10,978 nt of DNA from assembly GCA_964617695.1 (NCBI GenBank), contig CAZTYW010000066.1, positions 1 to 10,978 on the forward strand, given 5' to 3'. Under the pieces are notes generated by a model that made no database searches, had not been told where the DNA came from, and saw only the letters and a program-made list of their open reading frames with translations. Of this stretch, positions 1 to 6,827 are shown in pieces. The translations under genes were made by a program, and so were the position numbers. Within the stretch, counting starts at the first letter, position 1, and each line of letters begins with the position of its first letter. Source of the DNA: CAZTYW01 sp964617695 (GTDB lineage Bacteria; Chloroflexota; Dehalococcoidia; UBA2247; RBG-13-53-26).

Positions 1-1598
1 TGGGGCCCTCCGCTGTCATGTGTCACAGCAACAAGAAGATGTGCCGTGAGCTGACCGTGGAGGAAATCGAGCGTATAGTCGAGCAGTATGGTGAAGCGGC
101 CAGGAGAGCCCGGGAGGGCGGCTGCGATGGGTTGGAGTTGCATGCTGCCCACAGCTACATGCTGATGGGCTCTTTCATATCGGCCCTGCGCAACCACCGC
201 ACAGACGACTATGGAGGCTCGCTCGACGGCCGTCTGAAGTTTCCTCTGGACGTCGTCAGCAGGATCAAGGAAAGGGCAGGCAGCGATTTTCCAATAATCA
301 TGAGGCTTTCCGGCGAGGAGTACGCACCGGGTGGTCGGGACATCCGCGGTACCCAGTACCTTACGCGGGTACTTGCTGATGCCGGTGTGGACGCTTTCGA
401 GATCTCGGGCGGTGTGTTTCCTCAAACGTCGTGGCGCATACTGGCGCCTGCCGGTACTCAGTTGGGACTGAACGTGGCTTCTGCGGCCAGGGTCAAAGAG
501 GTGGTGAACGTGCCGGTGGCAGTAGTGTGCAGGATCAACACTGCCCAGTTTGCAGAGGACATACTGCAACGGAATGAGGCAGACCTGATAGTGATGGGTC
601 GGGCTCTCCTGGCCGACCCCGAGTTGCCCAACAAGGCCAGAGAGGGAAGGTTCGAAGACATAGCTCCGTGCATGGCCTGTGGGCTGGGATGCGTTGCCGG
701 TCGGGAGACCGGCAGGGACATGACGTGCGTAATTAACCCTACGGTGGGCAGGGAGCGGGAGATGGTCATGAATCCTGCCCCCAAACCCAGGAAGGTGATG
801 GTGGTTGGTGGGGGCCCGGCGGGCCTGGAGGCAGCGCGTGTGGCCGCTCTGCGGGGACATCAGGTGACACTCTACGAAAAGGAATCGCAGCCTGGCGGGC
901 AGTTTAACCTGGCCTGTGTACCTCCGGTGAAGCAAGAGCTGTCTCTGGGTATCAAGTACCTTCGCAAACAGGTGGAGAAAGCCGGGGTCGACGTCAGGTT
1001 GAACACCGAGGTAACGCCGCACCTCGTCGAAGAGGTGAAGCCGGATGCTGTCATAGTAGCCACCGGGGGTGAGTCACTGGTCGTCAACCTCCCGGGCATA
1101 GACGGGCCCAGGGTGGTCTGCGGTCACGATGTCCTGGCCGGAAAGGTCGTAATCAAGAGAGGCAGGGTGCTGGTTGTTGGTGGGGGCATGGTGGGGCTGG
1201 AGATAGCCGACTACCTGGCCAACCCGGGTGACAATCCGATCGTCGGCCGTGCCGACGTCACCGTTGTCGAGATGCTGGCCAGGGTAGGCACGGACATGGC
1301 GCCGGAGGGCAGGACGCTCCTCATGGAAAGGCTTAGAGACAACGGGGCGAAAGTCCTGACCTCGACTACAGTCAAGCAGATACTTGAGGATGGAGCTGTG
1401 GTCACCAGGAATGGGCAGGAGGAGACCATCCGTGATATGGACTTCATCATACTCGCCATGGGTTGTCAGTCCGTCGATGTGCTGAGCAACCAGATAAAGG
1501 ATAAGGTGTCCGAAGTATACGTTATCGGTGATGCCAAAGCCCCGCGCAAGGCACTGGAGGCTATTGCCGAAGGCGCAGAGATAGGCAGGACCATCTGA
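1..1598 (+). CDS. NADH:flavin oxidoreductase, OYE / 2,4-dienoyl-CoA reductase (FadH) type, 5'-partial
   Basis: C-terminal 531 residues of a three-domain flavoenzyme: FMN-binding TIM barrel, [4Fe-4S] site, then FAD/NAD(P)-binding domains. By family it moves hydride from NAD(P)H through FAD, Fe-S and FMN to an activated C=C bond in the cytoplasm. Numbering from the first whole codon (base 3), the sequence shows an HxxH-S-Y active-site segment (H47, H50, Y52), FMN-phosphate motif VMGRALL near 198, cluster cysteines C223, C226, C230, C242 (CX2CX3CX11C as in FadH), and glycine-rich nucleotide motifs near 269 and in the C-terminal third. The ATG at 18 is not the start: the frame is open to the window edge and the codons before it (GPSAV) match GPSPV in the downstream paralog. 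Aligned without net gap to that 652-residue protein, 121 residues are missing upstream. Relatives include FadH, BaiCD/BaiH, trimethylamine dehydrogenase and 2-naphthoyl-CoA reductase; the substrate is unknown. Confidence 0.93.
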   Translation, partial: GPSAVMCHSNKKMCRELTVEEIERIVEQYGEAARRAREGGCDGLELHAAHSYMLMGSFISALRNHRTDDYGGSLDGRLKFPLDVVSRIKERAGSDFPIIMRLSGEEYAPGGRDIRGTQYLTRVLADAGVDAFEISGGVFPQTSWRILAPAGTQLGLNVASAARVKEVVNVPVAVVCRINTAQFAEDILQRNEADLIVMGRALLADPELPNKAREGRFEDIAPCMACGLGCVAGRETGRDMTCVINPTVGREREMVMNPAPKPRKVMVVGGGPAGLEAARVAALRGHQVTLYEKESQPGGQFNLACVPPVKQELSLGIKYLRKQVEKAGVDVRLNTEVTPHLVEEVKPDAVIVATGGESLVVNLPGIDGPRVVCGHDVLAGKVVIKRGRVLVVGGGMVGLEIADYLANPGDNPIVGRADVTVVEMLARVGTDMAPEGRTLLMERLRDNGAKVLTSTTVKQILEDGAVVTRNGQEETIRDMDFIILAMGCQSVDVLSNQIKDKVSEVYVIGDAKAPRKALEAIAEGAEIGRTI

Positions 1599-1633
1599 CT
1601 CTTTGATCTCTCTGTTTGAGTATTGACCCTGCG

Positions 1634-1668
1634 CCGGCGTGCCCAGACTGGGGCACGCCGGTTTCTTT
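1634..1668 (+). terminator. Rho-independent terminator after the first flavin oxidoreductase
   Basis: A perfect 11-bp stem (CCGGCGTGCCC at 1634-1644 and its complement at 1651-1661) with a 6-base loop, followed at once by TTTCTTT. It lies 35 bases after the stop codon at 1596-1598. It should end the first gene's transcript and separate it from the downstream paralog. Confidence 0.88.
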
Positions 1669-1698
1669 CCACCCCTTCGTGGTTTGCGCCTCTCAGTG

Positions 1699-1727
1699 TT
1701 GCATTTGATCTCGAAGCGGTCTATATT
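1699..1727 (+). promoter_or_regulatory. possible sigma70-type promoter for the second flavin oxidoreductase
   Basis: TTGCAT at 1699-1704 and TATATT at 1722-1727 with a 17-base spacer. The -10 matches consensus at 5 of 6, the -35 only at 3 of 6. It follows the terminator at 1634-1668 and would give a leader of about 255 bases before the GTG at 1991. This is inference from motif and position. Confidence 0.35.
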
Positions 1728-1776
1728 TCACACAGCGCCACCACATTCAAAAGGGCCGTCAAGATTCACTGGTTTC

Positions 1777-1957
1777 AGGGTCACCAAAGACCCTCTCCTG
1801 ATTTTGTCCTGTCCTTGATCTAAGGGCCCTGTTGGACGGTCTGGCACAATCCAGAGAAGAAGGGAGAAAAGGAAATGCTTCACAGGGGGGCTGGAGTCGA
1901 TTTCCGCGGTTCTGCGGGGGGCGTGCCCCGAAGAGCCCTGGTGAGTGGGTCCCGCAG
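1777..1957 (+). promoter_or_regulatory. structured leader ahead of the second flavin oxidoreductase
   Basis: This gene-free stretch contains several inverted repeats: AGGGTC/GACCCT (1777-1782 with 1789-1794, 6-base loop), and CTGCGGG/CCCGCAG (1912-1918 with 1951-1957) enclosing a smaller GC-rich hairpin. It does not match the conserved cores of a T-box, cobalamin or c-di-GMP riboswitch as I know them. It may be a regulatory 5' UTR or only chance GC-rich pairing. A reading frame extends the downstream gene back to an ATG at 1832, but that part is low-complexity and lies upstream of a clear ribosome site. Confidence 0.25.
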
Positions 1958-1977
1958 GTGCACAGGCAAGGTACAAA

Positions 1978-1993
1978 AGGAGGGTCGAAAGTG
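1978..1993 (+). promoter_or_regulatory. ribosome binding site that fixes a GTG start
   Basis: AGGAGGG at 1978-1984 is followed by six bases and then GTG at 1991-1993. This sets the start of the second flavin oxidoreductase at 1991 rather than at the in-frame ATG at 1832 or the internal ATG at 2006. Confidence 0.85.
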
Positions 1994-3949
1994 AAGGCGC
2001 TAGACATGTTGTTCAGCCCCATCAAGATCGGGACGATGGAGGTCAAGAACCGCATCGCCATGGCCCCTATGACCACCATCTGGGCTCCGGCCGACGGTAC
2101 TGTCAGCCAGCAGATGGCGGACTACTGGGAAGCAAGGGCCAGGGGCGGCGTCGGGCTGATCATCCTCGAGGTGATTACGGTGGCCAGGGAATACCCGTAC
2201 ATACTCCAGAGCGTTGGCCTCTGGGAAGACGGCCTTGTGCCAGGCTTCAAGAAGTTCGTCGACGCCATGCATGCCCACGGTGCCAGGGTGGCCCCGCTCA
2301 TCTGTCACCCCGGGCCCGAATCGTTCTGCTGGCTCAATGGAGTCGAGACGGTTGGCCCGTCGCCGGTGGTGTGCAAGACCCACGGGCAGGTGTGCCGCGA
2401 GCTCTCGGTTGACGAGATTGCGGAGATCGTGGAGCAGTTCGGTGAGGCGGCCCGGCGGGCCAGGGAGGCGGGCTGCGACGCCGTGGAGTTGCACGCGGCG
2501 CACAGCTACATGTTGACGGCCTCTTTCCTTTCACCGCTGCGCAACAGGCGGACCGATGAATATGGCGGCTCAATTGACGGCCGCCTCAGGTTTGTTCTGG
2601 AGGTCATCGCCAGTATGCGGGCGAAGGCGGGCCCGGATTTCCCCTTGATTGTACGCATCTCTGGTGACGAGTATGTGGTCGGTGGCCGCGGCTTACTGGA
2701 CACACAATACATAGTGCCTAAACTGGTCGAGGCTGGGGTGGATGCCTTCGAGGTCTCCGGTGGGGTGATCCCTGACCTGTTCTGGAGGATAACGCCCTGC
2801 CTGGGGACGCCGCCGGGTCTAAATGTACCTGCGGCTGCCGCGGTGAAGCAGGTCACAGATGTGCCTGTGATGGTGGTGGGCCGGATAAACGACCCCCTGT
2901 TCGCTGATGACATACTGCGAAAAGGGTATGCGGATATGGTCGTGATGGGTAGAGCCCTCCTGGCCGATCCAGAGCTGCCCAACAAGGCCAGAGAAGGACG
3001 GCTGGAGGACATTGCTCCGTGCACCGCCTGCGGCGAGGGATGCTTACGGCCGCAGCTAACCTTTCTACCCATGACCTGCGTTATCAACCCCGCCGTGGGC
3101 CGGGAGAAGGAGATGGAGATAGTCCCGGCCGAAAAACCGAAGCGGGTCGTGGTTGTGGGTGGTGGCCCCGGAGGAATGGAGGCAGCCCGCGTGGCGGCTA
3201 TCAGGGGACACAAGGTAACCCTGTTCGAGAGACAGTCCAAGCTGGGCGGACAGTTGAAGCTGGCCTGCGTGGCGCCGACGAAGCAGGAGTTGAGCAAGTG
3301 GGTCATATACCTGTCCACGCAGCTCAGGAAGGCGGGCGTTAAGGTCGAAATGAACCGGGAGGTCACGCCTGAGCTGATCGAGGAGATGAAGCCGGACGTG
3401 GTTATCGTTGCCACCGGTGGCGAATGCCTGGTCCCGCCCGTCCCTGGCGTTGACGGCCCAAAGGTGGTCAAGGGCCACGACATCCTGGCCGGGAAGGTGG
3501 CCATATCCCGCGGCAAGGTGCTCATAATCGGGGGAGGCATGGTGGGGTGCGAGCTGGCCGACATGCTGGCCGACCCGGGATACAATCAGACCACAGGCAG
3601 CGCCCCCGTCACCGTTGTGGAGATGCTGGACGACATAGCCCTCGACGTCATACCTCAGACCAGGATGCTGCTGGTGCCGAGGCTGAAGGAGAAAGGGGTC
3701 AGGGCCATCACGTCGGCCACGGTGAAGGAGGTCCTCGAGGACGGGGTCGTGATTGTCAGGGATGGTCAGGAAGAGACCATTGGTGGGATGGACTTCATCG
3801 TACTGGCCTGCGGTGCGCAGTCGGTTGACGGTCTGAGCGACAGGATCAGGGACAAGGTGCCCGAGGTGTACGTTATTGGAGATGCTAAGGAGCCGCGCAA
3901 GGCTCTGGATGCGATTGCCGAGGCAGCGGAGATAGCCAGACAGATCTAA
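1991..3949 (+). CDS. NADH:flavin oxidoreductase, OYE / 2,4-dienoyl-CoA reductase (FadH) type, complete paralog
   Basis: A 652-residue cytoplasmic flavoenzyme, usual length for the FadH/TMADH-type family. Residues 1-340 form the FMN TIM barrel (opening LFSPIKIGTMEVKNRI is typical), with H168, H171 and Y173 in the active-site segment and VMGRALL near 318. C344, C347, C351 and C363 (CX2CX3CX11C) bind a [4Fe-4S] cluster. Glycine-rich FAD and NAD(P) motifs lie at 390-395 and 514-519, and a C-terminal GDA (630-632) closes the flavin site. The GTG start is chosen for its AGGAGGG site and because the domain begins there. It is a close paralog of the gene ending at 1598 (about two thirds identical by eye, no net gap). 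The intervening terminator suggests separate transcription. It converges on the molybdoenzyme operon. Likely job: NAD(P)H-dependent reduction of an alpha,beta-unsaturated, dienoyl or cyclic acyl compound; the exact substrate is not readable. Confidence 0.94.
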   Translation: MKALDMLFSPIKIGTMEVKNRIAMAPMTTIWAPADGTVSQQMADYWEARARGGVGLIILEVITVAREYPYILQSVGLWEDGLVPGFKKFVDAMHAHGARVAPLICHPGPESFCWLNGVETVGPSPVVCKTHGQVCRELSVDEIAEIVEQFGEAARRAREAGCDAVELHAAHSYMLTASFLSPLRNRRTDEYGGSIDGRLRFVLEVIASMRAKAGPDFPLIVRISGDEYVVGGRGLLDTQYIVPKLVEAGVDAFEVSGGVIPDLFWRITPCLGTPPGLNVPAAAAVKQVTDVPVMVVGRINDPLFADDILRKGYADMVVMGRALLADPELPNKAREGRLEDIAPCTACGEGCLRPQLTFLPMTCVINPAVGREKEMEIVPAEKPKRVVVVGGGPGGMEAARVAAIRGHKVTLFERQSKLGGQLKLACVAPTKQELSKWVIYLSTQLRKAGVKVEMNREVTPELIEEMKPDVVIVATGGECLVPPVPGVDGPKVVKGHDILAGKVAISRGKVLIIGGGMVGCELADMLADPGYNQTTGSAPVTVVEMLDDIALDVIPQTRMLLVPRLKEKGVRAITSATVKEVLEDGVVIVRDGQEETIGGMDFIVLACGAQSVDGLSDRIRDKVPEVYVIGDAKEPRKALDAIAEAAEIARQI

Positions 3950-3964
3950 ACCCAGCCACGGTAG

Positions 3965-3981
3965 GGTGGGCTCGGCCCACC
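3965..3981. terminator. hairpin in the convergent junction, possible shared terminator
   Basis: GGTGGGC at 3965-3971 pairs perfectly with GCCCACC at 3975-3981 around a 3-base loop, 15 bases after the stop of the second flavin oxidoreductase. No clear U-tract follows on either strand (AATTAA on plus), so termination would be weak. The rest of the 3950-4125 gap shows only a weak AGCTTT/AAAGCT pair at 4067-4086 and no gene. Confidence 0.4.
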
Positions 3982-4125
3982 AATTAAGTCGTAGACCTGA
4001 CGAAGAAGCGGGCACAGCCCTCCGCCCCCTCGCCACCCTGCCCCGGGTCGTCCCTGCCGCCGCCCCAGCTTTGTGGTGCGAAAGCTGTGTGCACTCCGGC
4101 TTCCTGGCACCCCTTGTGGCACGTC

Positions 4126-6327
4126 CTAGGCTTTCTCCACCTGGACCAGCGCCGTGTTGTACGGGAAAGACCCGCCCGGCGAGTAGTCGTCGGCGGTGAG
4201 GACGTTGGCGCACCCGGCTCTGTCGATGCCTTTTTCGTCAGGGTCGTACCAGGCGCCGTGCGGCACGTCAACCACGCCCGGCATAATCCTTTCCGTAACC
4301 CTGGCGGGTGTGACCATCTCGCCCCGATCGTTGAACACCCTCACCATGTCGCCGTCGCCGATTCCCCTTACTAGGGCATCTTCGGAGCTGATCACAACGG
4401 CCTGCTGCTGGAGTCCCCTTAACCAGGGTGTGTTGTCGAACTGGCTCAGGGCGCGTCTCTTGAGGTGGGTGGTGATTAGCTGGAGCGGGTACTTCCCGGC
4501 CAGCGGGTGGTTCCTGCCCTCCCAGGCCTCGAAATACCTTGGCAGCGGGGGCAGCCCCGGAACGTCCAGGTCCTCCCACATCTGGGAGTAGATTTCGATC
4601 TTTCCCGACGGCGTGGTGAACGGGTTGTTTGCCGGGTCTTCTATCTGGGCCTTGAAGGCCACGTAAGGCTGTGTCATCCGGTACCGGTAGACACCCGCCT
4701 GTTTCAGCGCCTTATAGTCAGGTACGCCGTTCTGCCTCGCCCTTTCCTCGAGGATTTCCTCTTCGCCTTTGTCCAGGTAGCCTTCGATGCCCATTCGCTC
4801 GGCCAGCTCCGCGGCGATCTGCCACGGCGGCTTCGATTCGCCCAGCGGCTCAATCAACTTGTTCATACTGCCGATGTAGGCTGCTCCCACGCCCTGTGTC
4901 AGGTCATTCCTCTCCATGAAGGTGGCTACGGGAAGAACGATGTCGGCGTACTTGGCCGTTGGCGTCATGAACTGCTCTTCAACCACCATGAATTCCAGCG
5001 ATTGCAGGGCCCTGGCGATCTTGTTGCTGTTCGGAAACTGCACCAGGTAGTTGCACTGGGCCACGACCAGCGCCCTGTAGTCGGCAAAGTAGCCGCCCTC
5101 CTTGCCCCTGAGAATGGCGTCGGCCAGCTTCGAGAAGTGTATCCTGGGCTCTCTGAAAAACAGGGGCCCCTTCTTCCTGGCGAAGGCCTTTTCCACCGGG
5201 TTTGAGGCCCTCGGTATGGCGCTGATCATCGAGCCGACCGGATAGGGGTAGCCGCCCATGACGGACTCCCAGGCCCTTGCCCCCGCGTCCCCTCCACAGA
5301 TGCCAACGTTGCCTGTCATAGCAGCCAGGACGATGGCTGCCCGGTGGTACTGCTCGCCGTAGGCGGTGCGCCCGGGGGCGATACCGGTCATCAGGGCGGC
5401 CGGTCTGGTGGTGGCATACTCCCTGGCGAGTGCCTGGATGGTGGAGGACGGCACTCCGGTTATCTCCTCCGCCCAGGACGGAGTCTTGGGTACCCCGTCT
5501 TCCTGGCCCGTGACGTATTCTTTGAACTGCTGAAACCCCACCGTATAGGTGTCGAGGAATGCCTGGTCGTACAGGTTCTCCTCGACCATCACGTAGGCCA
5601 TGGCCAGCAGCATGGCGGTGTCTGTGCCCGGCCGGACCGGCACCCACAGGTCGGCGAACGTTGCCGCGCTGTCCGTATGTCTGGGGTCCACACATATGAT
5701 CCTGGCGCCTGCCTCTCTGGCCCGTGCCAGATACCAGCATGTGTTTGGGCCGGTGACGGTGCTGGCCGGGTCCCATCCCCACATGATGATCAGCTTTGAG
5801 TTCAGCAGGTCGTCGCGGCTGTTGCTGGCGTGCCAGGTGCCGTAGCTGACCAGCGAGGCGTAGACACCCGCCTGAAAAGAGGTCACTCCCCAGGGCGAGG
5901 TGTACCCGCCTGCCATGCTCAGCAGCCTGTCCATGGCCCCGAAGTTGTTCAGGGTGCATACGTCGCCCGTCATCTGCGCCAGTATGATCGACGCCGGGCC
6001 GTAGGTATCTCTGATTCGCCTCAGTTCCCCGGCCACAGTATCCAGCGCCTCGTCCCAACCGATCCGCTTGAATTTGCCTTCTCCCCTGTTGCCCGTCCTC
6101 TTCATCGGGTGCAGAAGGCGGTCCGGGGCGTACACCCGCTGGCGGTAGGCACGACCCCTCAGGCAACCCCTGAGCTGGGGCTCCTGGCCGTCATCGGTCT
6201 CTATTCTGGTGATGGCCCCGTCTATAACGTGGACTCGCAGCAGACAGGCGCCGCCACAGTGACTGGCGCAAACAGTCGGTACTACTTTTTCTGCTCCAGC
6301 CGGTCGGTCGGCGCGTTTGAGGCTCAT
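4126..6327 (-). CDS. molybdopterin oxidoreductase catalytic subunit, DmsA-like (second copy)
   Basis: A 733-residue catalytic subunit of the DMSO reductase family, binding bis-MGD molybdenum (or tungsten) and one [4Fe-4S] cluster. Visible marks: C20, C24, C28 and C55 (CX3CX3CX26C) for the cluster; Arg57 two residues after the last cysteine; VTSF (S150), which by my recalled alignment to E. coli DmsA lines up with the Mo-ligand serine; DPRHTDSAATFAD (214-226) and RPGTD (232-236) of the molybdopterin domain; and a C-terminal dinucleotide-binding domain from about 615, with GDGDMVRVFNDRG near 657. No twin-arginine signal precedes the cluster motif, unlike exported DmsA, so it is probably cytoplasmic. 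Its ATG overlaps the upstream VOC stop as ATGA, implying translational coupling. It ends VQVEKA, like its paralog at 6828-9038. Substrate unknown; dimethyl sulfoxide should not be assumed. Confidence 0.93.
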   Translation of the reverse strand: MSLKRADRPAGAEKVVPTVCASHCGGACLLRVHVIDGAITRIETDDGQEPQLRGCLRGRAYRQRVYAPDRLLHPMKRTGNRGEGKFKRIGWDEALDTVAGELRRIRDTYGPASIILAQMTGDVCTLNNFGAMDRLLSMAGGYTSPWGVTSFQAGVYASLVSYGTWHASNSRDDLLNSKLIIMWGWDPASTVTGPNTCWYLARAREAGARIICVDPRHTDSAATFADLWVPVRPGTDTAMLLAMAYVMVEENLYDQAFLDTYTVGFQQFKEYVTGQEDGVPKTPSWAEEITGVPSSTIQALAREYATTRPAALMTGIAPGRTAYGEQYHRAAIVLAAMTGNVGICGGDAGARAWESVMGGYPYPVGSMISAIPRASNPVEKAFARKKGPLFFREPRIHFSKLADAILRGKEGGYFADYRALVVAQCNYLVQFPNSNKIARALQSLEFMVVEEQFMTPTAKYADIVLPVATFMERNDLTQGVGAAYIGSMNKLIEPLGESKPPWQIAAELAERMGIEGYLDKGEEEILEERARQNGVPDYKALKQAGVYRYRMTQPYVAFKAQIEDPANNPFTTPSGKIEIYSQMWEDLDVPGLPPLPRYFEAWEGRNHPLAGKYPLQLITTHLKRRALSQFDNTPWLRGLQQQAVVISSEDALVRGIGDGDMVRVFNDRGEMVTPARVTERIMPGVVDVPHGAWYDPDEKGIDRAGCANVLTADDYSPGGSFPYNTALVQVEKA

Positions 6328-6791
6328 GCTCCGGCCTGCTCCTGCTTCCTGTTCCAGAGTAGCTCGATTATGACGCCGCCAATCCTGTCGCTGTTGACGT
6401 AGGCAAAAGCGGCGAAGCCCAGATCGTGGTGGAACACCGGTTCTATGCCGTCTTTGGCCAGCTCGGTCAGAGTGGCCTTCAGGTCCTCGACCTCGAAGGC
6501 CAGGTGGTGCAGACCCTCCCCTTTGCTGGCAAGGAACTCGGTGTACAGGTTCTCGCCCTCCACCGGCTGAATCAGCTCCACCTGGATGGGTCCTGACTGG
6601 GCGAAGGCCACTTTCATGTTCAGACTGATCGGCTTGCCGCGGAGTATCACGCCGTCTATCTTGATGTCGTGGATGGAGAAAGGCCCTATACCGAAGGTGG
6701 AGGTGTAGTAGCTTGCCGTCTTCTCAATGTCCTTCACCACAATTCCGATCTGCTTGACGGCTGGCAGTGTTACTTTGCCAATCTGCATCAT
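6324..6791 (-). CDS. VOC-superfamily protein, methylmalonyl-CoA epimerase / glyoxalase-like
   Basis: A 155-residue vicinal oxygen chelate protein with two betaalphabetabetabeta repeats, the normal length for methylmalonyl-CoA epimerase and glyoxalase I-like enzymes. Repeat one opens with KQIGIVVKDIEKT and repeat two with GLHHLAFEVEDL. Candidate metal ligands are Q14, E72 (VELIQP), H95 or H96, and E143 (IIELL); the usual first-position histidine of epimerases is glutamine here. The best ribosome site, GGGAGGA at 6795-6801 on the minus strand, is about four bases before the first ATG (6791) and seven before the second (6788), so the start may be Met2. It lies 36 bases after the first DmsA-like gene and overlaps the second by ATGA. 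It is probably cytoplasmic and acts on a CoA ester or other small carbonyl compound. The epimerase label is a family guess, not a demonstrated reaction. Confidence 0.88.
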   Translation of the reverse strand: MMQIGKVTLPAVKQIGIVVKDIEKTASYYTSTFGIGPFSIHDIKIDGVILRGKPISLNMKVAFAQSGPIQVELIQPVEGENLYTEFLASKGEGLHHLAFEVEDLKATLTELAKDGIEPVFHHDLGFAAFAYVNSDRIGGVIIELLWNRKQEQAGA

Positions 6792-6794
6792 CTG

Positions 6795-6801
6795 TCCTCC
6801 C
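6795..6801 (-). promoter_or_regulatory. ribosome binding site of the VOC gene
   Basis: GGGAGGA on the minus strand precedes two consecutive ATG codons. Spacing is short for the first (6791) and more typical for the second (6788). Confidence 0.7.
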
Positions 6802-6827
6802 TTCTGCTCACCGACCGTTTGACCGGG

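Noticed and set aside
1912..1985. T-box leader before the second flavin oxidoreductase
   Set aside because: No T-box consensus or specifier/antiterminator arrangement is visible, and the downstream gene is not a synthetase or amino-acid gene.
1832..1990. N-terminal extension of the second flavin oxidoreductase from the ATG at 1832
   Set aside because: The extra 53 residues look non-coding, while a strong AGGAGGG sits six bases before the GTG at 1991, where the family's usual N-terminus begins.
2506..4213. Long open frames on the minus strand opposite the second flavin oxidoreductase
   Set aside because: They lie antisense to a clearly conserved enzyme, have low-complexity Pro/Arg/Ser-rich or His/Leu/Gly-rich translations and no ribosome sites; they come from GC-rich codon use.
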